This document shows positions 7,711 to 14,701 of a stretch of 16,722 bases of DNA, piece by piece (the stretch's first letter is position 1; each line of letters opens with the position of its first letter). Origin of the DNA: Candidatus Phaeomarinibacter sp. (GTDB lineage Bacteria; Pseudomonadota; Alphaproteobacteria; CGMCC-115125). The notes beneath the pieces are model-generated. The model did not search any database. It had not been told where the DNA came from and worked only from the letters and a program-made list of their open reading frames with translations. Made by a program: the position numbers and the translations under genes. Location of the stretch: contig JANQMQ010000501.1 in assembly GCA_028279995.1 (NCBI GenBank), positions 1 to 16,722 of the forward strand, read 5' to 3'.

Positions 7711-8271
7711 ATGGATGTTCGCACTATGTGCCTTGGATTGCTCGCTTTTGGCGATGCGTCGGGCTACGAGATCAAAAAAGAATTTGAGCAAGGCCCGTCG
7801 CGCCATTTCATGGACGCAAGCTTCGGGTCGATCTACCCGGCGCTGACGAAGATGACCGACGAGGGTCTTCTAGCCTGCCGGACGGAACCTCAGGAAAAGC
7901 GCCCTGACAAGAAGGTCTATTCCCTGACTGCCGACGGGTGGGCAGCGCTTGATGCAGCCATCCACCAGCCGGTCAGTCAGGACAAGATCAAATCCGACTT
8001 CTCCTTCGTCATGATGTTTGCCGACCGTCTGCCCCGTTCAAGGGTTGCCGCACTCATCGATGCGCAGATTGCGAGTTCGCAGGAAGGCATTCGCGAGTTC
8101 GGAGAGGCCGACGCACCGGCAGACAATGCCGGTGTCTCATTTGTCCGCCGATACGGCCTCGCCATGCGCAAGGCACATATCGACTTTCTGGAGCGCAACA
8201 GGCACTTCATCGAAGCAGCAGCGCAGGAAGACACCCCCCCGGTCCGACCGACACCGGAGCCTGTCTCATGA
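7711..8271 (+). CDS. PadR family transcriptional regulator
   Basis: This 186-residue protein starts MDVRTMCLGLLAFGDASGYE. The N-terminal winged helix covers about 1-85: LGLLAFGDASGYEIKKEFE is the first helix pair, FGSIYPALTKMTDEGLL (38-54) is the recognition helix with the PadR hallmark SIYPAL, and the wing carries RPDKKVYSLTADG (64-76). Residues about 95-172 form the helical C-terminal dimerisation domain, so it is a full-length two-domain PadR. The reading frame extends back to a TTG at 7627, but that would place the operator inside the gene. I chose the ATG at 7711, though its ribosome site is weak. PadR proteins usually repress an adjacent detoxification or efflux operon until a ligand binds. 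The adaptor and pump genes directly downstream make it the local regulator. Confidence 0.9.
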   Translation: MDVRTMCLGLLAFGDASGYEIKKEFEQGPSRHFMDASFGSIYPALTKMTDEGLLACRTEPQEKRPDKKVYSLTADGWAALDAAIHQPVSQDKIKSDFSFVMMFADRLPRSRVAALIDAQIASSQEGIREFGEADAPADNAGVSFVRRYGLAMRKAHIDFLERNRHFIEAAAQEDTPPVRPTPEPVS

Positions 8272-8348
8272 AGAACGCAGCCAAGCTTGCAGCAAGCGCA
8301 AAATCAGATACCTCCCTCACTTTGACCCCCAAGACCGCCAGGACCTGA
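8268..8348 (+). CDS. Possible 26-residue small ORF between padR and the adaptor gene
   Basis: An ATG at 8268 overlaps the padR stop codon as ATGA and opens 26 codons (MKNAAKLAASAKSDTSLTLT, ending PKTART) before a TGA at 8346. The peptide is Lys/Ala/Thr-rich with no membrane segment or recognised motif. There is no clear ribosome site, so translation would depend on coupling to padR. The stop lies 6 bases before the adaptor start, so it could keep ribosomes on the message up to that gene. It may equally be chance: the spacer is only 83 bases. Treat as a candidate, not an established gene. Confidence 0.25.
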   Translation: MKNAAKLAASAKSDTSLTLTPKTART

Positions 8349-8354
8349 CACCAG

Positions 8355-9473
8355 ATGACCATCAAGAGAAGCTATGTGTTGGCAACCGTTATTGCCCTCG
8401 TCCTTGGGGTGTGGATCCTTTCTGGCCAGTTCGGGACTACAACGGATAGTGCCAACGGTGATGAAGCAGGACTGCCGGGCGGCACTGCTGACGGCGCCGG
8501 GCTGACCGAAGACGCTGCAGAGATCCAGTCGGTCCGCGCCAGGGTGTTCGAAGCGCGGCCGGTCAGCCGCGATATCATTATCCGGGGACGCACTGAGCCG
8601 GTCCGCGCGGTTGAAGTTCGAGCGGAGACATCGGGCACCGTCACCAAACTCCCGGTGGAAAAGGGCGAATACGTTTCCAGGGGTGACCTATTGTGCGGCC
8701 TTTCCGTCAATGCCCGCGGCGCGCGGCTGGCGGAAGCCAAGGCGCTGCGCGAACAACGCTGGCTGCAATATGACGCTTCCCAGAAGCTGGCGGCCAAGGG
8801 ACACCGCTCGGAAACCCAGGCTGCTGCCGACAAGGCTGCCTATGACGCCGCTGTCGCGCAGGTACGCCAGATGGAAGTCGAGATGAGCTACACACGCATC
8901 AAGGCGCCTTTCGACGGGGTGCTCGACGACCGGTTTGTCGAGATCGGCGATTTTCTGTCGGTGAGCCAGCCCTGCGCCACCGTGGTGGATCTGGACCCGA
9001 TCTTGGTAGTCGGGCAGGTTTCGGAACGGGATGTGGACAAGTTGTCCATGGGCAGCGTGGGCAAGGCTCGGCTGATTTCAGGGAAGACCCTCGAAGGCGT
9101 CGTACGGTTCATCGCCAAGACGGCTGAGCAGGAGACGCGCACCTTCCGCGTTGAGCTGGCGGTTCCAAACAAGGACAACTCCCTGCCGGCCGGCATCACG
9201 GCAGAAATCATAGTCGCCGCAGAAGCTGTCACGGCGCATCTCATGTCACCGGCATTTCTGGTTCTGAACGACAAGGGCGCTATCGGTGTGCGGACAGTAG
9301 GTGCCGACAACATCGCGACCTTCCAGGAGGTTTCAATCCTTGAAGACAGCAATGATGGTGTCTGGGTTGGTGGCCTTCCGGAAAAAGCAACGGTCATCAC
9401 GGTCGGCCAGGAGTTCGTCCGTGACGGCCAACCTGTAGACGTCACGATGGAAAGTGATGGGGTACAATCATGA
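8355..9473 (+). CDS. RND efflux periplasmic adaptor (membrane fusion protein, HlyD/AcrA family)
   Basis: This 372-residue protein has an N-terminal membrane anchor (about 5-23, YVLATVIALVLGVWILSG) with no lipobox cysteine, so it is probably anchored by this helix. A low-complexity Gly/Ala/Asp segment follows (25-55). The adaptor order is then visible: first lipoyl half VRAVEVRAETSGTVTKLPVEKGEYVSRGDLLC (about 83-114), a short helical hairpin (about 118-178), second lipoyl half YTRIKAPFDGVLDDRFVEIGDFLS (about 179-202), then beta-barrel and membrane-proximal domains (about 205-370). These proteins bridge an inner-membrane RND pump to an outer-membrane channel in the periplasm. The gene overlaps the pump gene by an ATGA, so the two are translationally coupled. 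The weak upstream AGGA lies 11 bases before the ATG. Confidence 0.92.
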   Translation: MTIKRSYVLATVIALVLGVWILSGQFGTTTDSANGDEAGLPGGTADGAGLTEDAAEIQSVRARVFEARPVSRDIIIRGRTEPVRAVEVRAETSGTVTKLPVEKGEYVSRGDLLCGLSVNARGARLAEAKALREQRWLQYDASQKLAAKGHRSETQAAADKAAYDAAVAQVRQMEVEMSYTRIKAPFDGVLDDRFVEIGDFLSVSQPCATVVDLDPILVVGQVSERDVDKLSMGSVGKARLISGKTLEGVVRFIAKTAEQETRTFRVELAVPNKDNSLPAGITAEIIVAAEAVTAHLMSPAFLVLNDKGAIGVRTVGADNIATFQEVSILEDSNDGVWVGGLPEKATVITVGQEFVRDGQPVDVTMESDGVQS

Positions 9474-12400
9474 ACCCACTTGTCGCCGTATCGGTCAGCC
9501 GGACCCGTACCGTTCTCACAACAATGGTGCTGCTGATCCTTGCCGGGATCACGTCCTATGTGTCCATTCCGAAGGAAGCGGACCCGGACATCGCCATTCC
9601 GTTCTTCTTCGTATCGATCCCCTATCCTGGTATTTCGCCGGAAGACGGTGAGCGTCTTCTTGTGAAGCCGATGGAGACCGAGCTGCGCACCCTTGAAGGG
9701 CTTGAAGAAATCACGGCCTTCTCGTCGCAGGGGTTTGCCGGCATCATTCTTGAGTTCGATGTGGATTTCGACAAGGACCAGGCGCTGCAGGAGGTGCGTG
9801 AAAAGGTTGACCTGGCGCGGGCTGAAATCCCGACAGAGGCCGAAGAACCGATCATCACCGAATTCAATGCCAGCCTTTTCCCCGTGCTAGTCGTGGCGAT
9901 TTCCGGTGATGTGCCGGAACGTGCCCTGCTGGAGCGCGCACGCCGGCTGCAGGATGCCATTGAGGCTGTGCCGACGGTGCTGGAAGCCGAGCTCGTCGGG
10001 GATCGCGAAGAGCTTCTTGAAGTCATCATCGATCCCGTAAAGCTTGAGTCCTACAACGTTTCACAGCTTGAACTCGTCAATGCCGTGTCGCTCAACAACC
10101 AGCTTGTTGCCGCCGGCGCGCTGGATACGGGCCAGGGCCGCTTCAACGTCAAAGTTCCCGGCCTGTTTGAAAGCCGCGAAGACGTGATGGGTCTGGCCGT
10201 CAAGTCATCGGGCGAGGGTGTTGTCACGCTTGAGGACATCGCTGAAATCCGCCGTACCTTCAAGGATGCGGACAGTTACGCGCGCTTCAATGGCGGCCCT
10301 GCCATCGTCATTGAAGTGACAAAGCGGCTTGGGTCCAACATCATCCTCACCAACAACGCCGTGCGGGCTGCCGTTGCTGAGGAAACCTCACAATGGCCCA
10401 AGGATATCAAGGTCTCCTACACCCAGGACCAGTCGTCCTGGATCTATCGCTCCATCAACTCGCTCGAAGCCTCGATCATCACCGCCATCAGCCTGGTGAT
10501 GATCGTCGTCGTGGCAGCCCTCGGCATGCGCTCCGCCATTCTGGTGGGTGTCGCCATTCCCACGTCGTTCCTGATCGGTTTCTTCCTGCTCGCACTTTCC
10601 GGCCTGACCATGAACATGATGGTCATGTTCGGCCTGCTCCTCGCGGTCGGCATGCTAGTGGACGGCGCCATTGTGATTGTGGAGTTTGCGGACCGAAAAA
10701 TGTCTGAAGGCGTGGATCGCGTTGAGGCCTATGTCTCCGCCTCGTCACGCATGTTCTGGCCCATCATTTCATCCACCGCCACAACTCTGGCTGCCTTCCT
10801 GCCGATGCTGTTGTGGCCTGGTGTGAGCGGGCAGTTCATGTCGTATCTGCCATTGACGCTGATTTTCGTGCTCGTGGCGTCGCTGCTCACTGCCCTTATC
10901 TTTCTGCCGGTGCTTGGTTCCATCTTCGGCAAGGCGGAAGCCAGCAATCAGGCGACGCTGCGCAGCCTGTCAGGCGCGGAAACCGGTGATGTGCTCGCGC
11001 TGGAGGGCATGACGGGTGCCTATGTGCGCATGCTCGCAAGGCTGATCAAACGCCCCTTTCTTGTCATGTCCGGAACAATGGGCGTGCTCGTCTCAATCTT
11101 CTTCCTGTATGGCGCGTTCAACAATGGCGTCGAGTTCTTTGTGAACACCGAGCCCGAACAAGCGGCCATCCTGGTCAGTGCCCGAGGCAACCTGTCCGCA
11201 GCGGAAATGCTGAAACTGGTCAATGAAGTTGAGAAGATCGTGCTGAACGTGGATGGCGTTAAGTCTGCGTTTGCGCAGACCGGACCAGGCCAAGGCGGGC
11301 CGGGTCAGGGTGGTGACGCCCCTGCGGACATGATTGGACGGATTTCCATCGAGCTGGCGCCCTATGAAGAGCGACGGCCCGGCGCGATCATTCTTGATGA
11401 AATTCGCGACCGGACGATCAACCTGCCCGGCATCAATGTGGAAGTCCGCAAGCGTGAAGACGGACCGCCCACCGGCAAGGACGTACAGATACAGCTGTCT
11501 TCTCGTGATCCCATTGTCCTGCGCGCCATGACGCAGAAGATACGCGATCATCTGGCCAACAATGTCGAGGACATCATCGACATAGAGGACTCTCTGCCCC
11601 TGCCCGGTATCGAGTGGGTCCTGAATATCGACCGCGAACAGGCCGGCCGCTTTGGCGCGGACGTGGCAGCAATTGGCGCCACTGTCCAGATGGTTACGAA
11701 CGGCATTCTGGTGGGCACCTACCGCCCTGATGACGCTGATGACGAGGTCGACATCAGAGCTCGCTTCCCGATTACCGACCGGTCCATAGACCAACTGGAC
11801 CAGTTGCGGCTGCGGACGCCAAACGGGCTTGTGCCCCTGTCAAACTTCATCACCCGTGAACCGGCGCCGCAGGTGAACGAGATCACCCGCATCGACGGTA
11901 TTCAGGTCATGGATGTCAAAGCCAACACCACCAATGGCGTGCTGGCAAACGACAAGGTGAACGAGCTCAAGGCATGGATCGAGAACAACGCCAATATTGA
12001 CCCCCGAGTCAATGTCCGCTTCCGTGGCGCGGATGAGGACCAGGCGGAGTCGGCGGCATTCCTGGGCAACGCAATGGTCGCTGCCCTGTTCTTGATGTTC
12101 ATTATTCTGCTGACCCAGTTCAACTCGTTCTACCACTCCGTTCTGACGCTCTCCGCCGTGATCATGTCGACGATGGGTGTCCTGCTGGGCATGATCATTA
12201 CCGGACAAACCTTCTCGGTGATCATGACGGGCACCGGAATTGTGGCTCTTGCCGGTATTGTGGTGAACAACAACATCGTTCTCATCGACACATTCCAGGG
12301 CCTGCTGGCGCGCGGCATGCAACCGGTGGAAGCCGTGTTGCGTACGGCTGGTCAGAGACTGCGCCCTGTGCTGTTGACCACGATTACGACGATCTGCGGT

Positions 12401-12670
12401 CTCCTGCCGATGGCGACACAGATCAATGTGGGCTTCTTCGACCGGACCGTGACCTATGGCGGACCCGTTGCTGTCTGGTGGGTTCAGTTGTCCACGGCAA
12501 TCATTTCAGGCCTGAGCTTTGCCACCTTGCTGACACTGGTTGTTACGCCGGTGATGCTGGCAGCGCCCAGCGTCATCCGTGAGAGCTCATGGAGCATTCG
12601 CGACACCGTACAGAAGCTTATCCAGCGGCGGTCCGTACGGGAGCGTCGTGTCGGTGGGGCCGCCGAGTAA
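9470..12670 (+). CDS. RND efflux pump, inner-membrane permease (AcrB/HAE1-like)
   Basis: This 1066-residue protein is full length for AcrB-type pumps: TM1 near 12-30, a large porter loop (to about 330), TM2-6 (about 333-487), TM7 (529-550), a second porter loop (to about 865) and TM8-12 (about 866-1035). Family landmarks include SIPKEADPDI, FPGIS-like PYPGISPED (51-59), GMLVDGAIVIVEF (394-406) and GIVVNNNIVLID (929-940). By recalled comparison with AcrB, Asp407 is kept (Asp398), Asp408 is Gly399 and Lys940 is Asn933, while the TM11 Arg and Thr are kept (Arg963, Thr970). A Gly/Gln-rich repeat GPGQGGPGQGG at 605-615 interrupts the second porter loop. Such pumps export hydrophobic compounds by proton antiport as trimers. 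No outer-membrane channel gene accompanies it. Substrate unknown. Confidence 0.93.
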   Translation: MNPLVAVSVSRTRTVLTTMVLLILAGITSYVSIPKEADPDIAIPFFFVSIPYPGISPEDGERLLVKPMETELRTLEGLEEITAFSSQGFAGIILEFDVDFDKDQALQEVREKVDLARAEIPTEAEEPIITEFNASLFPVLVVAISGDVPERALLERARRLQDAIEAVPTVLEAELVGDREELLEVIIDPVKLESYNVSQLELVNAVSLNNQLVAAGALDTGQGRFNVKVPGLFESREDVMGLAVKSSGEGVVTLEDIAEIRRTFKDADSYARFNGGPAIVIEVTKRLGSNIILTNNAVRAAVAEETSQWPKDIKVSYTQDQSSWIYRSINSLEASIITAISLVMIVVVAALGMRSAILVGVAIPTSFLIGFFLLALSGLTMNMMVMFGLLLAVGMLVDGAIVIVEFADRKMSEGVDRVEAYVSASSRMFWPIISSTATTLAAFLPMLLWPGVSGQFMSYLPLTLIFVLVASLLTALIFLPVLGSIFGKAEASNQATLRSLSGAETGDVLALEGMTGAYVRMLARLIKRPFLVMSGTMGVLVSIFFLYGAFNNGVEFFVNTEPEQAAILVSARGNLSAAEMLKLVNEVEKIVLNVDGVKSAFAQTGPGQGGPGQGGDAPADMIGRISIELAPYEERRPGAIILDEIRDRTINLPGINVEVRKREDGPPTGKDVQIQLSSRDPIVLRAMTQKIRDHLANNVEDIIDIEDSLPLPGIEWVLNIDREQAGRFGADVAAIGATVQMVTNGILVGTYRPDDADDEVDIRARFPITDRSIDQLDQLRLRTPNGLVPLSNFITREPAPQVNEITRIDGIQVMDVKANTTNGVLANDKVNELKAWIENNANIDPRVNVRFRGADEDQAESAAFLGNAMVAALFLMFIILLTQFNSFYHSVLTLSAVIMSTMGVLLGMIITGQTFSVIMTGTGIVALAGIVVNNNIVLIDTFQGLLARGMQPVEAVLRTAGQRLRPVLLTTITTICGLLPMATQINVGFFDRTVTYGGPVAVWWVQLSTAIISGLSFATLLTLVVTPVMLAAPSVIRESSWSIRDTVQKLIQRRSVRERRVGGAAE

Positions 12671-12676
12671 ACCGAC

Positions 12677-13531
12677 CTAGATTTCCAGATCGCGATCTCG
12701 AGAAGCGCGCGCAACCTGTGTGCGCTTCTCGAGCACCCTGTGACGCCAATAGGCAAGCGGTAGTGTTGCCACATAAATTGCAGCGATGCCGATCACCGTC
12801 ATCCATGGATAGCTCACAGCCAGAGCAGCAATGAGGGCAACCCCCAGCAACACCGGCAACGCCCGGTCGCGCCGGGTGGAAAGGCGCAGATGCTTGCCGG
12901 AAAAAGTCGGCAGGCGGCTCACCATCAGGAACGCAACGATGCCGATATGGACCGCGACCAGGGACGGCCAGGTGTTGAAGGTCGTCACTTCCGTGAAATC
13001 CATGTAGAGCGGCAACATCACGAGTCCGGCAGCTGCCGGTGCGGGGACCCCCACAAAAAAGGCATTCGCCCATGAAGGCCGATCCGGGTCTTCCGACGCC
13101 ACATTGAAGCGGGCAAGACGTAAAGCACAGGCGACTGAGTAGCCGAGCACAGCGACCCAACCGAGACCGCCAAGAGCGTCAAGGCTCCAAGTGTACAGGA
13201 TCAGAACCGGGGCGACGCCAAAGTTGAAGAAATCCGCCAGGGAATCCAGTTCGGCACCGAAACTTGATTGCGCCTTCAACATGCGGGCAAGCCGCCCATC
13301 GAACGCATCCAGCAATGCGGCAACCAGAATTGCATAAACCGCGAATTCATAACGCCCCTCAAGTCCAAAGCGGATCGCGGTCAGACCGGCGCAGAGTGCC
13401 AGCACGGTAAGCACGTTCGGGAGGAGATTGCGCAAGGGCGGCGCACCAGGCTTGCGCATGCGATTGCGCAATGGGCTGCCGAGGAGTTCATCCTTGATGC
13501 CGCGCTGTTGCGTGTCCCGCTCTTTGCTCAT
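12677..13531 (-). CDS. pssA: CDP-diacylglycerol--serine O-phosphatidyltransferase (phosphatidylserine synthase)
   Basis: This 284-residue membrane enzyme exchanges CMP of CDP-diacylglycerol for serine, giving phosphatidylserine. The full CDP-alcohol phosphatidyltransferase signature is present: Asp75-AFDG-RLAR (75-83), eight residues, Gly92, three residues, Asp96, three residues, Asp100. The four Asp residues bind the metal and substrate. Several hydrophobic helices follow (about 105-125, 150-175, 190-205, 235-262). The start overlaps the psd stop as ATGA, so PssA and the next enzyme of the pathway are coupled. The serine-specific assignment rests on this pairing and on a good match to the SS-II subclass ([16 protein letters not shown] at 35-50); other CDP-alcohol transferases share the signature. 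The last codons also encode a long hairpin. Confident. Confidence 0.93.
   Translation of the reverse strand: MSKERDTQQRGIKDELLGSPLRNRMRKPGAPPLRNLLPNVLTVLALCAGLTAIRFGLEGRYEFAVYAILVAALLDAFDGRLARMLKAQSSFGAELDSLADFFNFGVAPVLILYTWSLDALGGLGWVAVLGYSVACALRLARFNVASEDPDRPSWANAFFVGVPAPAAAGLVMLPLYMDFTEVTTFNTWPSLVAVHIGIVAFLMVSRLPTFSGKHLRLSTRRDRALPVLLGVALIAALAVSYPWMTVIGIAAIYVATLPLAYWRHRVLEKRTQVARASRDRDLEI
12697..12733. terminator. Strong hairpin at the convergent gene ends
   Basis: An inverted repeat with arms 12697-12708 and 12722-12733 (12 perfect pairs) extends inward by five more pairs (two of them G-T) to a 3-nt loop. It lies 26 bases past the RND pump stop codon and inside the last codons of pssA. 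No T-run follows on either strand, so it is not a classic Rho-independent terminator. It could stabilise the 3' end of the efflux mRNA or slow convergent transcription. The structure is seen; the role is inference. Confidence 0.45.
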
Positions 13532-14220
13532 GAGCGACGTCCGGGGCGATGATCATCATGGGCATGATGGTCTGCCAGAACCGTCTCGCCGCCAACGCTC
13601 GTCTGACCGACGCTGACCAGCGGATCAAGACCCTTTGGCAGATAGACATCAACCCTGCTGCCGAACCGGATAAGGCCGATCCGGTCACCGACTTCCAGAT
13701 GATCCCCCTGCGTGACAAAGGGAAGAATGCGCCGGGCGACAAGCCCTGCCACCATCACCACACCATAGTCACGCCCGCCACCTGTACGCATGAGAACGGA
13801 TGAGCGTTCGTTTTCCTCAGACGCCTTGTCCAGCGACGCATTGAGAAATTTACCGGGGCGATAGGCTGTCCGGATTGCCGCCGCCTCTACAGGCGAGCGC
13901 ACAATATGGACGTTGAAGACATTCATGAACACGCTGATGCGTGTCAAAGGCTCATCACCCATGCCGAGTTCCGGCGGCGGTGTGGCATCAGCGATCATGT
14001 TGATGACACCATCGGCAGGAGCAATCACCAGCCCCGGACGATCCGGCGTGACCCGTTCGGGATCACGGAAAAACCAGGCGCACCAGACGGTTGCGATGAC
14101 ACCTATCCACCCAAAGGGTTCCCAAATCAGAAACAGCACGAGCGTGATGGCTGCAAAAATGAGCACAAAACGCCGACCTTCCGGGTGCATGGGCGGAACA
14201 AATGCCAAGAGATCGCGCAT
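13528..14220 (-). CDS. psd: Phosphatidylserine decarboxylase proenzyme
   Basis: This 230-residue proenzyme converts phosphatidylserine to phosphatidylethanolamine using a pyruvoyl group made by self-cleavage. The processing site is Gly187-Ser188 in [13 protein letters not shown], typical of the short PSD class of alphaproteobacteria rather than the LGST of E. coli. Other hallmarks are APADG (68-71 region, catalytic Asp70), [11 protein letters not shown] (100-110, His105) and AGLVARRI. A membrane segment covers about 18-48. The frame extends upstream to a TTG at 14241, but the ATG at 14218-14220 gives the start expected for relatives ([15 protein letters not shown]) with GGAAGGA 12 bases ahead. 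The C-terminus ends with a His-rich tail HHAHDDH (218-224). It is coupled to pssA by ATGA and lies 32 bases after the GFA gene. Confidence 0.93.
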   Translation of the reverse strand: MRDLLAFVPPMHPEGRRFVLIFAAITLVLFLIWEPFGWIGVIATVWCAWFFRDPERVTPDRPGLVIAPADGVINMIADATPPPELGMGDEPLTRISVFMNVFNVHIVRSPVEAAAIRTAYRPGKFLNASLDKASEENERSSVLMRTGGGRDYGVVMVAGLVARRILPFVTQGDHLEVGDRIGLIRFGSRVDVYLPKGLDPLVSVGQTSVGGETVLADHHAHDDHRPGRRS

Positions 14221-14252
14221 GGGAACCAAAAATCCTTCCAAACCAACTGCTA

Positions 14253-14654
14253 CTAAGGTCTGCCCTGCTCGAAGTGTTCCAGCGCAACTTGCATGTCCAC
14301 CCAGTCATGGCAGGATTGTTCCCACACTGACCTTTGTGGTTTCTGGAAAGCCGGGTCGGCAAAGGCACCGACAGCCACTCCGATGAGCCCGGGATTTTTG
14401 TCAGACCACCAGTAAAGGGTTGTACCGCATTTCGGGCAAAAGCGCTCGTGGAATTGGTTGCCGATGGCGGTCGGTCGGGAGAAGGACGTCGCGTCTCCCG
14501 CAATCTCTACATCGGTTTCAAGGTAGTATGCACCAACACCGAAGACTGAGCCGGTTCGACGCTGGCAGCCGGTGCAGTGGCAGGCTACAACGCCCACGGG
14601 CTCAGCCCGGGTCTTTGCAGTAAGGGCGCCACACTGGCAGCTGGCGGTTTTCAT
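14253..14654 (-). CDS. GFA family (Mss4-like zinc-binding) protein
   Basis: This 133-residue protein is full length for the GFA (glutathione-dependent formaldehyde-activating, CENP-V-like) family. The zinc ligands are all visible: Cys6 and Cys8 (SCQCGA), Cys25, Cys27 and Cys30 (CHCTGC), and Cys73 and Cys76 ([10 protein letters not shown]). The prototype binds glutathione and formaldehyde, but its enzymatic activity has been disputed, and most members have no known substrate. The ATG has GGAG seven bases upstream. It lies 47 bases after an Atm1-like ABC exporter and 32 bases before psd, so it is probably in the same transcript. The short spacing and neighbours with glutathione-linked exporters hint at a thiol-related role (inference). 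Family is confident, function is not. Confidence 0.88.
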   Translation of the reverse strand: MKTASCQCGALTAKTRAEPVGVVACHCTGCQRRTGSVFGVGAYYLETDVEIAGDATSFSRPTAIGNQFHERFCPKCGTTLYWWSDKNPGLIGVAVGAFADPAFQKPQRSVWEQSCHDWVDMQVALEHFEQGRP

Positions 14655-14701
14655 GGTCTACTCCACGGCTTTGTTGGGTGGAGATCCTACCACGTGGCAT
14701 C

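Noticed and set aside
11093..11794. 233-residue minus-strand frame inside the RND pump gene
   Set aside because: It lies opposite the conserved pump coding sequence and resembles no family.
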